A stretch of 64,000 nt of DNA from Mycolicibacterium psychrotolerans (GTDB taxonomy: Bacteria; Actinomycetota; Actinomycetes; Mycobacteriales; Mycobacteriaceae). The translations under genes were made by a program, and so were the position numbers. The stretch is taken from positions 1,302,001 through 1,366,000 of the forward strand of contig NZ_AP022574.1 of NCBI RefSeq assembly GCF_010729305.1, in the 5' to 3' direction. The notes beneath the pieces are model-generated. The model made no database searches. It was given only the letters and a program-made list of their open reading frames with translations, and was not told where the DNA came from. This document shows positions 27,843 through 39,286 of the stretch, one piece after another; positions within the stretch are counted from its first letter, which is position 1; each line of letters begins with the position of its first letter.

Positions 27843-29554
27843 GACAGCGTCCCGAGTCGAGTCAGCATGGCCTCCAGATGCTTCTGGACCCCCTGGAAGT
27901 CCTCGGGCCCGGTTTCCTGCGCAGCGCGCAACAGGCTGCCGAAGTCTGTCTCCTCGATCGTCGCGGCGGGCACTCCAGAGTCGATGAGCGCGTCACATCG
28001 GTCGATGACCGCGAGGACGGCCTCGAGCAGCGCCGCGCCCTTGGCCGCGGAACAGAAGACGTCATTGGGGCTGAGCGCACTCTGCTGCAGCACCGCCTCA
28101 CGCAACAGCCGTCCGGCCAGCATGACCACGCGCTCGGCACCGGGCATCGCTCCGATGCCGACCAGATCGGCGAGGGCGCCGAGCCGATCGGCGTCTGAGA
28201 GCAACGCGCTGACCCGCTCTCGGCGGTGAGTCCATGCCGGATCTCCCTGCCGCGTGTGCCACGCGCCCAGCGCGTCGGCGTCGCGGGAGAACGATCCCGA
28301 CCACGCAACGGCCGGATAATGCCGCGCGTAGGCCAGGTCCCGGTCGAGCATCCACACCGATCGGACGAACCGCTGCGTGTGCGCGGTCACCGGTTCGGTC
28401 ATGTCCCCGCCCGGGGGCGAGACCGCACCGATGATGGTGACCGACCCTCGTCGCCCACCGAGAGTGACCACATGCCCGGCCCGTTCGTAGAAGGCCGCCA
28501 TCTCCGACGCAAGACTCGCGGGATAGCCCTCCTCCGCCGGCAAGGCCCCAGTCCGGGACGCGAACTCCCGCAGCGCCTCCGCCCAGCGCGAGGTCGAGTC
28601 CGCAATGAGCACGACGTGATATCCCATGTCCCGGAAGTACTCTGCAACGGTGACACCGGTATAGATGCTGGCCTCACGCGCCATCATGGGCATGTTCGAG
28701 GTGTTTGCGATGATCACCGTGCGGCGACTGAGCGGTTCGCCGGTGCGAGGATCCTCAAGCGCGCTGAGCTCATCCACCACATCGGCCATCTCGTTGCCGC
28801 GCTCGCCGCACCCGACGTAGACGATCACATCGGCGTCGCACCACTTGGCGATCTGCTGCAACAGCATTGTTTTCCCGTTACCGAAGCCGCCCGGCACCGC
28901 CGCGCTGCTGCCACGGGCCACCGGGTACAGCAGGTCGAGGACCCGCTGCCCGGTGTGCAGGCCCTCCGCAGCGTTGAGGCGTTCCCGGTAGGGCCGCGGA
29001 CGCCGCACCGGCCACACGCTGGTGAGCCGGACGTCGACCCCGGCAACCGTGGCGGCCACCGCGTCCGCGGCACAGCTGCCTGCCGACGCGATGTGCTCCA
29101 CCACACCGGCCGTGCCGGCGGGGACCAGGATCCGCAGTGGCAACGACGTCTCGCCGCCGACCGATCCCAGCTCATCACCCTCGGACACGACGGCGCCTTC
29201 GGCGACAAAGGGGGTGAAGTGCCAGCGTCGGTCGTTGCCACCCTGTCGTGCCGCGCCTGGAACCAGCCAGGTTCCGGCATCGGACAGCGGGCGCAGCAGG
29301 CCGTCGAACACCGCGCCCAAAAGCCCCGGGCCCAGTTCCGCCGAAAGTGGTGCGCCGCGGGAAACGACCCGGGCACCCGGGGCCAGGCCGCCGGTGTCCT
29401 CATACGCCTGGACGGTGATCCGTCGATCGGTGATGGCCACGACTTCTCCCGGCAGCTGCTGCTCACCCAGCAGCACCACGTCATACATCGCCACGCCGGG
29501 CAGACCCTCGAGCTCGACCAATGAGCCCGATACCCGGGACACCTGTGCGCTCAC
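27839..29554 (-). CDS. ntpA: V/A-type ATPase catalytic subunit A
   Basis: This 571-residue catalytic subunit has the V-type non-homologous bulge domain (about residues 110-180), the P-loop GGFGNGKT at residues 222-229, the catalytic Glu in GCGERGNEM, Walker B in YHVVLIADSTSRWAEALREF and the conserved EEGYPASLASEMAAFYERAG. GTG 29554 was chosen because it overlaps the subunit E stop as GTGA and places ARTHOLOGOUS-length barrel residues VSRVSGSLVELEGL at the N-terminus; longer upstream frames have no homology. F-type alpha/beta subunits lack the bulge, so this is not the normal ATP synthase. Confidence 0.95.
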   Translation of the reverse strand: MSAQVSRVSGSLVELEGLPGVAMYDVVLLGEQQLPGEVVAITDRRITVQAYEDTGGLAPGARVVSRGAPLSAELGPGLLGAVFDGLLRPLSDAGTWLVPGAARQGGNDRRWHFTPFVAEGAVVSEGDELGSVGGETSLPLRILVPAGTAGVVEHIASAGSCAADAVAATVAGVDVRLTSVWPVRRPRPYRERLNAAEGLHTGQRVLDLLYPVARGSSAAVPGGFGNGKTMLLQQIAKWCDADVIVYVGCGERGNEMADVVDELSALEDPRTGEPLSRRTVIIANTSNMPMMAREASIYTGVTVAEYFRDMGYHVVLIADSTSRWAEALREFASRTGALPAEEGYPASLASEMAAFYERAGHVVTLGGRRGSVTIIGAVSPPGGDMTEPVTAHTQRFVRSVWMLDRDLAYARHYPAVAWSGSFSRDADALGAWHTRQGDPAWTHRRERVSALLSDADRLGALADLVGIGAMPGAERVVMLAGRLLREAVLQQSALSPNDVFCSAAKGAALLEAVLAVIDRCDALIDSGVPAATIEETDFGSLLRAAQETGPEDFQGVQKHLEAMLTRLGTLS

Positions 29555-30063
29555 GACGACCACAGTCCTTCGACGTCCGCGCCCATCGTGTCGATCACGT
29601 GGTCGGCGAGTAACGCCAGGGTGTATCGCGCTCGCCGGCCGTTCGCCTCGCCGAGCACACCACCTTCGGGGGGTTCGCTCAGCACGGCATCGGCTCCGAG
29701 TACCGTTCGGGCGTGGGCGGCGAGGCGATCCCGCCACGGTCGGTAGGCGGGGTCGTCCCGAAGGGCGGGCAGGGCCTGCACCACCCGGGACCGCAGCTCG
29801 TCGTAGGCCTTCCGTTGTGCGGCCAGTACGACCGCTCGGGCCTGGCGTCGAGCCCGGGAACGCTCCACCGCGAGCACTGCCGCGGCGTTGGACTCGCCCT
29901 CTGCGCGGGCCGCGTCGCGGATGGCGTCGGCTTCGCTCTGTGCCGCCGCCAGGGTCGCCTCGGCGTCGGCATCGGTCTGCGCGAGAAGGCGCTGGGCCTC
30001 CGCTCGCGCCCGTGCCAACAACTCCTCTCGGACCGGGGCGAGCGGATCGGCTAGTTCAGGCAT
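29551..30063 (-). CDS. ntpE: V/A-type ATPase subunit E (peripheral stalk)
   Basis: This 170-residue protein has a charged Ala-rich N-terminal coiled coil (residues about 5-100; for example AQRLLAQTDADAEATLAAAQ) and a compact C-terminal domain that would bind the head. Layout and operon position (between F and A) match subunit E. It pairs with the G/H subunit to form the peripheral stalk. It lies 11 bp after subunit F and overlaps A by 4 bp. Confidence 0.82.
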   Translation of the reverse strand: MPELADPLAPVREELLARARAEAQRLLAQTDADAEATLAAAQSEADAIRDAARAEGESNAAAVLAVERSRARRQARAVVLAAQRKAYDELRSRVVQALPALRDDPAYRPWRDRLAAHARTVLGADAVLSEPPEGGVLGEANGRRARYTLALLADHVIDTMGADVEGLWSS

Positions 30064-30074
30064 CTGACCAGCGA

Positions 30075-32137
<2,063 letters not shown>

Positions 32138-32151
<14 letters not shown>

Positions 32152-33103
32152 CGAATGCCTCCAGCGTCGGTCCGGTGCCGCCACGCGCGGCTGTCTCCAG
32201 CGCGGCACGAACCCGCCAGGCGTCCACAGCCAACACGGCTAGCGCGCCGATCACCGGTCCCCGGTCGTAGGCAGAGCCGCGCAGCAACGCGAAACCGTCC
32301 CGCTCGACCCGATGCCACCACGCGGCTTCCCCGCGCCAGAGGTCCTCGATCTGATCGATGCCGTCGAGCACCCACCTGGCACCGGAGGGAAGATTGGCCC
32401 GCACTGCGGCCAGGTCAACCGGGCGCCCGGACAACGCACCGGCGAAGGTCGGTCCCAGCACGTAGGACGCGCGCAGCGCGAGCGGCCCGACAAGTGGTCG
32501 TCCCTCGAGGACCACCTCCTTGAGCACGAGCAGCGCCGCGCCGGCCCTGGCCCACCCCGCTGCTTCGGGCACTCCCGCCGCGACCACGGCATCGGCCCAG
32601 GCGAGCCGAAGTCCGAGATGGATCTCGCGCGGTGTCGTAAAGCCACGCAACCGCCATCGCGAGGTTTCGAGCACCTCCACGATCCCGGTTAGTGTGGTCG
32701 TCGACGACAGCCGCGACCATGAGGTGTCGAGCGTCCCGAGCGTGTACGGCGAAGCTGCGGGTTCGCCGGACGGTGTCGACGAGTGGTGCAGCGCCGCAAG
32801 GTGTTCGTCGATATTGGCCACCTCGAAACCCGCCGCGAAGAGGCGCACGACGTCCGCATGCCCGCGGGGCAGCCACCCTGCCAGCACCCTCATGTTCCAC
32901 AGCAATGACGCGCCCACCGCGTGCTGAGCGGCACCCAAACTCTGACCGGGGCGCACATCGTGGCCGTAGGCCGACGATGCCAGCGCGGTCAGGGCCTGGG
33001 TGAGCCCAGGCGACGTCGCCACCGCACGCGCCCCGGCTGGGCCCAAACGTCGCCTGGCCAGTGCCTTGGCGCGGACCACGCCCGCAACCCAGGGTGAGCT
33101 CAC
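32138..33103 (-). CDS. ntpC: V/A-type ATPase subunit C (AC39/NtpC, rotor-to-ring connector)
   Basis: This 321-residue helical protein is assigned to the AC39/NtpC family from its position, its length and features such as the repeated three-domain helical pattern and a segment NIDEHLAALHH (compare N-x-x-N/D in family members). It would form the funnel linking the D/F shaft to the K ring. Sequence identity to well-studied members is not obvious by eye, so the operon context carries much of the call. It starts with GTG overlapping the G/H stop. Confidence 0.75.
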
Positions 33104-33546
33104 GAAGCGTGCTCCTCTGCGGTGTCCAACGCGGCCCTTGTCGCCGACACCACGCGTTCGAGGTAGGACGGCATCATCTCGGTGGCACGGCGGCTCACCG
33201 CCGCGGCTTCGAGCTCGGCAGCCGCCAGAGTCGCCGCGGTCTCCTCCTCGGCATGCCGGGTGAGGCGAATGGCGGCGTCTGCGCGCTCCGCCGCCGCCTG
33301 CCGGTGGGCGGCAGCGACAAGAGCCGCCGCCTGCTCCGCCGCCGCCTGGCGCCGTCGCTCGGCTTCATGTCGCGCCTCGGTCCGGATCCGCGAGGCTTCT
33401 TCGCGCACCGCGACGAGCCGTGCGAGCACCGGCTCGAGCTCGGCCGCCAGTTCGGCCACCCGGTCGGCCGGGACACCGGTCGCCGTGGCCGCCCCGGGCG
33501 TACCGGCAGTCCGGAAGCGCTGAAGTATGTCTCGCGACCTCGGCAC
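33100..33546 (-). CDS. V/A-type ATPase subunit G/H (peripheral stalk coiled coil)
   Basis: This protein of about 148 residues is dominated by one long charged Ala/Glu/Arg-rich coiled coil (about residues 30-125; for example EASRIRTEARHEAERRRQAA), as expected for the stalk partner of subunit E. GTG 33546 was chosen because a strong GGGGGGAGGG ribosome binding site lies about 4-13 bases upstream; an earlier start at 33582 would bury that site. It is the first gene of the ATPase operon, 130 bp after the arsO stop on the same strand. Confidence 0.8.
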   Translation of the reverse strand: MPRSRDILQRFRTAGTPGAATATGVPADRVAELAAELEPVLARLVAVREEASRIRTEARHEAERRRQAAAEQAAALVAAAHRQAAAERADAAIRLTRHAEEETAATLAAAELEAAAVSRRATEMMPSYLERVVSATRAALDTAEEHAS

Positions 33547-33675
33547 AGACCCTCCCCCCGGGGGCGCTCGCCCTGGGCCCATCCTAAACCGCCGGGTGCC
33601 AGAAGACCGGCGTGCACGGGACGATCAAGGAAGTCCGGGATCAGGCAATTCCGAGCACAGTTGATGGCTGTGTGC

Positions 33676-34788
33676 CTAACCATTCGGCCGGGTTCGGGGC
33701 CCGGCGACCTGATCGGCGTTGCTTGTTTGCTCGAGTGCTCGATTGTGGGGAAAAAGTTCATCGACAGCGGCACGGGCTGTGCGCCCGACCCCGATGAGGG
33801 TCGCCGAGCCCGGACCGGTCCAGTCGCCGTAGCCGAGCAGGTGCAGGGCTGGTTCCTTGACGGCTCGGGTGCCGTCGACGGCGATGGTGCCGTCGGGCTC
33901 GCGCAGGTGCATCGGGCGCAGGTGGGCCAGGGCCGGGCGGAAGCCGGTCGCCCACACGATGACGTCGGCGTGTTGTTCGCGGTCTGTCCAGTAGACGCCG
34001 TCGGTGGCCAATCCCTCGAACATCGCCAGGGCATGCAGCACGCCGCGTTCCTGGGCAGCCAGCACGGGGGGAACCATCACGATGTCGCCGAGGCTGGCGA
34101 TGCCGCCGGTGTCGGGGCGCCCTGCGGCGAGGTCGGCGGCACGGCGGGTGGCGATATCGAAGAGCGCCCGGCCGTCGACATCGTCGGGCAGGAACCGCGG
34201 CGGGGTATGGGTGACCCAGGTGGTGGTGGTGGTTTCGGAGATCTCGGCGAGCAGTTGCGCTGCGGAGTTGCCGCCGCCGACCACCACGACGTGCTTGCCC
34301 GCGAAGGGGGCGGCGTCGCGGTAGTGCACGGTGTGTAATTGCTGTCCGCGGAAGGTGCGTGCGCCGGGGTAGATCGGCCAGAAGGGTTGATGCCAGGTGC
34401 CGGTCGCGCTGATCACGGCCCGTGCCCGCCACTGGCCGGCCGAGGTCGACACCTGGAGGTGGTCGCCGGCGCGGATGACCTCGCGGACATGGACGGGCCG
34501 GCGTACCGGGAGTTCATAGCGCTGCTCGTAGGCGCTCAGGTAATCGACTACGTGCCGGGCGGGGGGAAATCCGTTGGGCCAGTTGGGCATGGGCCATCCC
34601 GGCAGGGAGGAGTACTGCGCCGGGGAGAACAGGGTCAGCGATGCCCAGGTGTGCGGCCAGGCGCCTCCCGCCACGGGCTGGTCGTCGAGGATGACGAAGC
34701 GGTGCCCCGCCCGGCGCAGGTAGTAGCCCGCGGCAAGGCCTGCCTGGCCGCCGCCGATGACTACGACGTCGACGACGTCAATGTTCAC
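33676..34788 (-). CDS. arsO: ArsO-like FAD-dependent monooxygenase/oxidoreductase
   Basis: This 370-residue flavoprotein has an FAD-binding motif VVVIGGGQAGLAAGYYLRRA at the N-terminus, an NAD(P)H-binding motif VVVVGGGNSAAQLLAEI in the middle, and the ATGF motif in VIVWATGFRPAL. The N-terminal AGGAWPHTWASLTLFSPAQ is typical of ArsO-type proteins found in actinobacterial arsenic operons. Its exact reaction is unknown. The GTG start overlaps the arsA stop by 4 bp, and it is the last gene of the ars operon. Confidence 0.87.
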   Translation of the reverse strand: MNIDVVDVVVIGGGQAGLAAGYYLRRAGHRFVILDDQPVAGGAWPHTWASLTLFSPAQYSSLPGWPMPNWPNGFPPARHVVDYLSAYEQRYELPVRRPVHVREVIRAGDHLQVSTSAGQWRARAVISATGTWHQPFWPIYPGARTFRGQQLHTVHYRDAAPFAGKHVVVVGGGNSAAQLLAEISETTTTTWVTHTPPRFLPDDVDGRALFDIATRRAADLAAGRPDTGGIASLGDIVMVPPVLAAQERGVLHALAMFEGLATDGVYWTDREQHADVIVWATGFRPALAHLRPMHLREPDGTIAVDGTRAVKEPALHLLGYGDWTGPGSATLIGVGRTARAAVDELFPHNRALEQTSNADQVAGPRTRPNG

Positions 34789-36554
34789 CTATTGACGGCG
34801 GTGTCGCGGGCGTCGGCGAGTGCCTGGAGCGCGGGGATGCCGACGGGTTCGACAGCGAGTAGTGGGACGACTGCGATCCGGTCGGCGAAATCGTTGCGTA
34901 CTGTGGCGATTTGGGCAATTTCAGCGGCTGCGCGGCGCCGCAGCAGCGGTGAGGTGGGCTCGGCGGCGGCCAGAGAGTTGTTGATCACCCAGGCCCAGGG
35001 GTGGATCTGTGCTCTTTCGAGCTCGCTGCTGAGGCCGGCGGCCTCTAGGACCGGCGTGGTTTCGGCGAGGGTGACGATGATGACCTTGGTGAGTTCGGGG
35101 TCCTGCAGCCGCATCAGCGGTGTGGTGAAGTGGCGGTCACCGAGTTGGCGGGCGACTTCACGGTGATACGAGCCGGTGGCGTCCAGCAGCAGCAAGGTGT
35201 GTCCGGTCGGTGCGGTGTCCACCACGACGAAATGGCGCCGCGACTCGGCGATGACCTTCGAGAAGGCTTGGAAGACAGCGACTTCCTCAGTGCACGGTGA
35301 GCGCAGATCCTCGGCCAGCAGCAGCCGGCCCTGCTCGTCAAGGTCCGCGCCTTTGGTGGCCAGCACATGCTCGCGGTAGACGCGGGTGGCCTCGACGGGG
35401 TCGATACTCGACACGGTCAGGTTGTCCAGGGTCCCGTGCAGCGTGTCGGTGAGATGTCCGGCCGGGTCGGTGGTCGTTAGGTGCACCGGGTGGCCGCGTT
35501 CGGCCAGCGCCACGGCGACAGCAGCGGCGATGGTGGTCTTGCCCACCCCACCCTTGCCCATGCACATGATCAATCCCTTGTCGCCGGCGGCGATCTGGTC
35601 GACCAGCGCGGCCAGCGGCGCGTCGGGCACCTCGACCGGGGGCTCCTCTGGCTGGCCGGTGGTGGGGTCGGGGGTGAACAGTGTTGCCAGGGCGTCGATG
35701 CCGACAATATTGGTGGCCTTGAGGTCCACCTGATCCAGCGGCAGTGCCCGTAATTCCTCGGGCAAGGCAGCGATCGCCTGCTGCTCACGCCGATAGATCG
35801 CCGAAGCGAGCGGATCGTCGGTGTCGGCGGGGGCGGACAGCACTCCGTTGATCACGACGTACTGGTGGTTGAGGCCGATCGCGGCGAGTTCGCGTTGGGT
35901 GCGGGTGATCTCGGCCAGCGTCGAGGTCTGGGCGCGGGCCACCAGGACCAGGCGGGTGCGCGCCGGGTCGCCCAGCGCCTCCACCGCGGCGGCGTAGACG
36001 GCGCGCTGCTTCTCGAGGCCCGCCAACGGCCCCAGACAGGAGGCGTCGCCCTTTCCGGCGTTGAGGAAGTCCGTCCATGAGCCGGGCAGTTGCAACAGCC
36101 GGATGGTGTGTCCGGTCGGGGCGGTGTCGAACAGGACGTGGTCGAACCGCCCGATCTGGCCCTCGGAGTCGGTGAGCAGTTCGGTGAACTCGTTGAACGA
36201 GGCGATCTCGGTGGTGCAGGACCCGGAGAGCTGCTCGGTGATCGAAGCCACCTCCGCCTTGGGCAGCAGCCCGCGCACGGGCCCGACGATGCGTTCCCGA
36301 TAGGCCTCGGCGGCCTGGTCGGGGTCGATCTCCAACGCCGACAGCCCGGCCACCGCGGGGATCGCGGTGATGGCGTTACCGATCGTCAGCCCGAAAACCT
36401 GGCCGACGTTGGAGGCCGGGTCGGTGCTGACCAACAGCACCGACCTGCCCTGGCCCGCCAGCGTGATCGCGGTGGCACACGCGATGGAGGTCTTGCCCAC
36501 CCCGCCCTTGCCGGTGAAGAACAGAAAGCGCGGCGGATGGTCAAGGAACTTCAT
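34785..36554 (-). CDS. arsA: Arsenite-translocating ATPase ArsA
   Basis: This protein of about 589 residues consists of two homologous halves (A1 and A2), the normal ArsA length. Each half has a deviant Walker A: FFTGKGGVGKTS (residues about 13-24) and CMGKGGVGKTTIAAA (about 330). The arsenite-binding Cys residues of the Cys113/172/422 type are seen in LSGSCTTEIASFNEF, KGDASCLGPLAG and LRSPCTEEVAVFQAF. DTAPTGHT occurs in each half. It energises arsenite export and receives metalloid from ArsD. ATG 36554 gives the normal start; an upstream extension would overlap trx. Confidence 0.95.
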   Translation of the reverse strand: MKFLDHPPRFLFFTGKGGVGKTSIACATAITLAGQGRSVLLVSTDPASNVGQVFGLTIGNAITAIPAVAGLSALEIDPDQAAEAYRERIVGPVRGLLPKAEVASITEQLSGSCTTEIASFNEFTELLTDSEGQIGRFDHVLFDTAPTGHTIRLLQLPGSWTDFLNAGKGDASCLGPLAGLEKQRAVYAAAVEALGDPARTRLVLVARAQTSTLAEITRTQRELAAIGLNHQYVVINGVLSAPADTDDPLASAIYRREQQAIAALPEELRALPLDQVDLKATNIVGIDALATLFTPDPTTGQPEEPPVEVPDAPLAALVDQIAAGDKGLIMCMGKGGVGKTTIAAAVAVALAERGHPVHLTTTDPAGHLTDTLHGTLDNLTVSSIDPVEATRVYREHVLATKGADLDEQGRLLLAEDLRSPCTEEVAVFQAFSKVIAESRRHFVVVDTAPTGHTLLLLDATGSYHREVARQLGDRHFTTPLMRLQDPELTKVIIVTLAETTPVLEAAGLSSELERAQIHPWAWVINNSLAAAEPTSPLLRRRAAAEIAQIATVRNDFADRIAVVPLLAVEPVGIPALQALADARDTAVNR

Positions 36555-36630
36555 CGGGGTGCGGGTCCTCTGGTTAGTGGTGGCAGCGCGGCAACGGCGC
36601 GCCGCGGTCTGCGGTGAAACGTCCTGTGTC

Positions 36631-36958
36631 TTAGATGACGTCGGCAATCTCGTTGAGCAGGGCGGCTTTGCCCTTGGCGCCGACGATCCGGGTGAGCGGC
36701 TTGCCGTCCTTGAACAGGATCAGCGTGGGGATGGAGACAACCTGGAAATCGCGGGCGGTCGACGAGTTGGCGTCGACTTCGATCTTGGCCACCGTCAGCA
36801 CCCCGGCCTTCTCTGTGGCGATCTCCTCCAGCACCGGGGCCACCATCTTGCACGGACCGCACCAGGCGGCCCAGAAGTCCACCAGGACAGGTGTTTCGCT
36901 GGCCAGGACATCCGCGGCGAACGAATCGTCGGTGACCGCCAGCGGGGGGGGGGCTCAT
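36631..36958 (-). CDS. trxA: Thioredoxin with a poly-C frameshift at its start
   Basis: From about 36942 to the stop at 36631 the frame encodes a normal thioredoxin: [12 protein letters not shown], then [20 protein letters not shown] with the WCGPC redox site, and [12 protein letters not shown] with the cis-Pro. The natural ATG at 36958 overlaps the trxB stop (ATGA), but it is out of frame because a run of 10 C (plus-strand G at 36944-36953) lies between them. Eight or eleven C would restore one frame of about 105 residues. Otherwise the first in-frame start is GTG 36882, which removes the first strand and helix. Either slippage or sequence error is possible. It would reduce ArsC. Confidence 0.85.
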
Positions 36959-37926
36959 TTGTGTGCTCCGATCATCTCGGTCGTGGAGGTGTCGTAGGTA
37001 TCGGCCAGCCACCGTTCGGCGTCGATGGCCGCCGCGCAGCCGCTGCCCGCGGCGGTGATGGCTTGGCGGTAGGAGTGGTCGACGAGGTCCCCGGCGGCGA
37101 AGACACCCTCGACTGAGGTGGCGGTGGTGCGGCCGCGGACCACTACGTAGCCCTCGGCGTCGAGGTCGACGGCCCCGCGGACCAACGCCGAGCGGGGGTC
37201 GTGGCCGACCGCGATGAACACCCCGGTGACCGCCAGGGTGGATTCCTCCGCGGTGAGGGCGTTGCGGACCCGCAGGCCGGTCACGGTGCTCTCGCCTTCC
37301 ACCGCCACGACGGTGGTGTTGGTCAGGAAGCGGATCTTGTCGTTGGCGCGGGCCCGTTCCAGCATGATCTTGGAGGCCCGGAACTCCTCGCGCCGATGCA
37401 CGATGGTGACGCTGCGGGCGAACTTGGTGAGGAAGGTGGCTTCCTCCATGGCCGAGTCCCCGCCGCCGATCACTGCGATGTCCTGTTCCTTGAAGAAGAA
37501 CCCGTCGCAGGTCGCGCACGCGCTGACTCCACGCCCGAGCAATTCCTGCTCCCCGGGGACACCCAGGTAGCGGGCGGCAGCGCCCATGGCCAGGATCACC
37601 GCCCGGGCCCGATGTGTCTCGCCGCCGGCGGTGACCACTTCCTTGATCGGGCCGGCCAGCGACACCGACTCGACGTCCTCCATCTGCAGGTCGGCGCCGA
37701 AACGTAAAGCCTGCTCACGCATTTCCTCCATCAACTCCGGGCCCAGGATGCCGGAGCGGAAGCCGGGATAGTTCTCCACCTCGGTGGTCGTCATCAGCGC
37801 ACCCCCGAACGAGGTGCCCTCGAAAATCAGCGGCCGCAGCTCGGCACGGGCGGTGTAGATCGCCGCGGTGTAGCCGGCCGGGCCGGATCCGATGACGATG
37901 ACGTCGTGCACAGGTTGGGGGTCCAT
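36955..37926 (-). CDS. trxB: Thioredoxin-disulfide reductase
   Basis: This 323-residue NADPH-dependent flavoenzyme keeps thioredoxin reduced. The FAD motif is [20 protein letters not shown], the redox-active disulfide is CATCDGFFF, the NADPH motif is [17 protein letters not shown], and the C-terminal FAD segment is [20 protein letters not shown]. It is a second copy outside the usual chromosomal trxB-trxC locus and probably serves arsenate reduction. It stands between arsD and trx in the operon. Confidence 0.95.
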   Translation of the reverse strand: MDPQPVHDVIVIGSGPAGYTAAIYTARAELRPLIFEGTSFGGALMTTTEVENYPGFRSGILGPELMEEMREQALRFGADLQMEDVESVSLAGPIKEVVTAGGETHRARAVILAMGAAARYLGVPGEQELLGRGVSACATCDGFFFKEQDIAVIGGGDSAMEEATFLTKFARSVTIVHRREEFRASKIMLERARANDKIRFLTNTTVVAVEGESTVTGLRVRNALTAEESTLAVTGVFIAVGHDPRSALVRGAVDLDAEGYVVVRGRTTATSVEGVFAAGDLVDHSYRQAITAAGSGCAAAIDAERWLADTYDTSTTEMIGAHK

Positions 37927-37959
37927 AACGGTCTTTCTGCGTGTGTGAACGGGTCGGGG

Positions 37960-38352
37960 TTAGCAGCAGCTTGAGGCCGCGCCACCGCAGCAGCCGCCCT
38001 CGGATGCCGTGGCGGCGGTGAGGCCCAACTCAATGTCGGTCGGGGCCTGCTGCAGTCCGGCCCAGGTGCTCAGTTGGGTGCGGTCGGGATAGCGGCCGGT
38101 CATCGCGGTGACCCCATCCACGAGGACCAGGGGCAGGCCGGCGGATCCGGACAGATGCAGGTAGGCCTTAGCGGCGTCGTTGTCGGCGAAAGCCTGCGGT
38201 TCGCTGGCAAGGTTGTAGCGGGTGATGTCACCGCCTTGGCTGCGGATGAAGTCCATGTCGGCGGAGAAGGTCACCAACTGCTGGTCGACGTCCTCCCCGC
38301 ACACACCGGTGGCACAGCACAGGGCGGGCTCGAATACCTCGATCTTGTTCAT
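37960..38352 (-). CDS. arsD: ArsD arsenite metallochaperone
   Basis: This 130-residue protein delivers arsenite to ArsA. It has the N-terminal [19 protein letters not shown] with the Cys12-Cys13-Cys18 triad needed for metalloid transfer, and C-terminal vicinal Cys pairs ([12 protein letters not shown]). The ArsD fold is thioredoxin-like. It overlaps the upstream arsC by ATGA. Confidence 0.95.
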   Translation of the reverse strand: MNKIEVFEPALCCATGVCGEDVDQQLVTFSADMDFIRSQGGDITRYNLASEPQAFADNDAAKAYLHLSGSAGLPLVLVDGVTAMTGRYPDRTQLSTWAGLQQAPTDIELGLTAATASEGGCCGGAASSCC

Positions 38353-38786
38353 CGGATCTCCTTATCAGGTTGGGGCACAGGTAGATTGAGTTGTTCAGCG
38401 AGATACTGGACGCGGGCGGCGATGTCGTCGCGGACCAGCCGCATTCGTTCGATTCCCTCGATCCCACGGTCGGAGGGCTCATCGGTGTCCCAGTTCTCAA
38501 AACGCGTCCCTGGGACGGGCTCGAGGTGAGCCTCCCTGCCTAAGGTCACGACGACGTCGACGTCACGCACGAGGTCCGGGTCGATCGGCTTTGGGTGCTC
38601 GGCGGTGATGTCGACACCGACTTCGAGCAGCGACTGCGCCGACAGCGCGTTGATTGCCGAACCAGGCGACGTGCCTGCCGAATACACGTCGATGCGGTCA
38701 CCAGCCAGCTTGCGCATCAGTCCGGCGGCCATCTGGGACTTGCCGCCGTTCTTCACGCAGACGAAGAGCACCGAGGGTTTAGTCAC
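38349..38786 (-). CDS. arsC: Arsenate-mycothiol transferase-type ArsC
   Basis: This 145-residue protein has the low-molecular-weight phosphatase fold. Its active site [14 protein letters not shown] has Lys where classical CX5R enzymes have Arg, the same NGGKSQMA pattern as Corynebacterium glutamicum ArsC1/ArsC2. These form an arsenate-mycothiol adduct that is then reduced by mycoredoxin. No second or third redox Cys is visible, which supports mycothiol rather than thioredoxin coupling. It starts with GTG overlapping the preceding arsC by 4 bp. Confidence 0.88.
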   Translation of the reverse strand: MTKPSVLFVCVKNGGKSQMAAGLMRKLAGDRIDVYSAGTSPGSAINALSAQSLLEVGVDITAEHPKPIDPDLVRDVDVVVTLGREAHLEPVPGTRFENWDTDEPSDRGIEGIERMRLVRDDIAARVQYLAEQLNLPVPQPDKEIR

Positions 38787-39199
38787 GAGCTGGGTTGGGC
38801 GGGCAGGAGTTCGGCGACGAGGGATTGCACACGCGTCTTGATCTCGTCGCGAATCGGGCGCACAGCGTTGATGCCCTTGCCGGCGGGGTCCTCCAGTGCC
38901 CAGTCGCGGTAGCTGATGCCGGGGAATACCGGGCAGGCGTCCCCGCAGCCCATCGTGATGACCACATCGGAAGACTCGACCGCTTCGTGCGTCAGCAGTT
39001 TCGGTGACTGGTCGGAGATGTCAATGCCGACCTCGGCCATCGCCTCGACGGCAGCCGGATTGATGTGGGTGGCCGGATCGCTGCCCGCCGAGCGGACCTC
39101 GACGGTACTACCGGCCAGGTCGCGCAGGAAGCCGGCCGCCATCTGGGAACGGCCGGCATTGTGGATACAGACGAACAACACGCTGGGGCGAGAAGCCAT
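38783..39199 (-). CDS. arsC: Thioredoxin-coupled-type arsenate reductase ArsC
   Basis: This 138-residue LMW-phosphatase-fold arsenate reductase has the classical loop [16 protein letters not shown] (CX5R) and a later Cys pair in MGCGDACP. These match the Cys10, Cys82 and Cys89 relay of S. aureus/B. subtilis ArsC, which is recycled by thioredoxin. The trx and trxB genes in the same operon fit this chemistry. It is followed by a second, mycothiol-type arsC with a 4-bp overlap. It lies 87 bp after acr3. Confidence 0.9.
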   Translation of the reverse strand: MASRPSVLFVCIHNAGRSQMAAGFLRDLAGSTVEVRSAGSDPATHINPAAVEAMAEVGIDISDQSPKLLTHEAVESSDVVITMGCGDACPVFPGISYRDWALEDPAGKGINAVRPIRDEIKTRVQSLVAELLPAQPSS

Positions 39200-39286
39200 G
39201 AGCTGTAGAGCCTTTCGATCGTTACGTTTAGCCAGCGTGGTGGACGCAGATGAGAAGAATCTCTGAGACGGTCCTTTGGGGCCGCA

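Noticed and set aside
33547..33675. Possible sigma-70-like promoter (TTGATC and TAGGAT) before the V/A-ATPase operon
   Set aside because: The spacing between the two hexamers does not fit; a promoter here is likely but cannot be placed from sequence alone.
36551..37519. Frame of 322 residues across trx and trxB
   Set aside because: It is a shifted frame of two clear genes. It is entered by the trx ATG only because of the poly-C tract.
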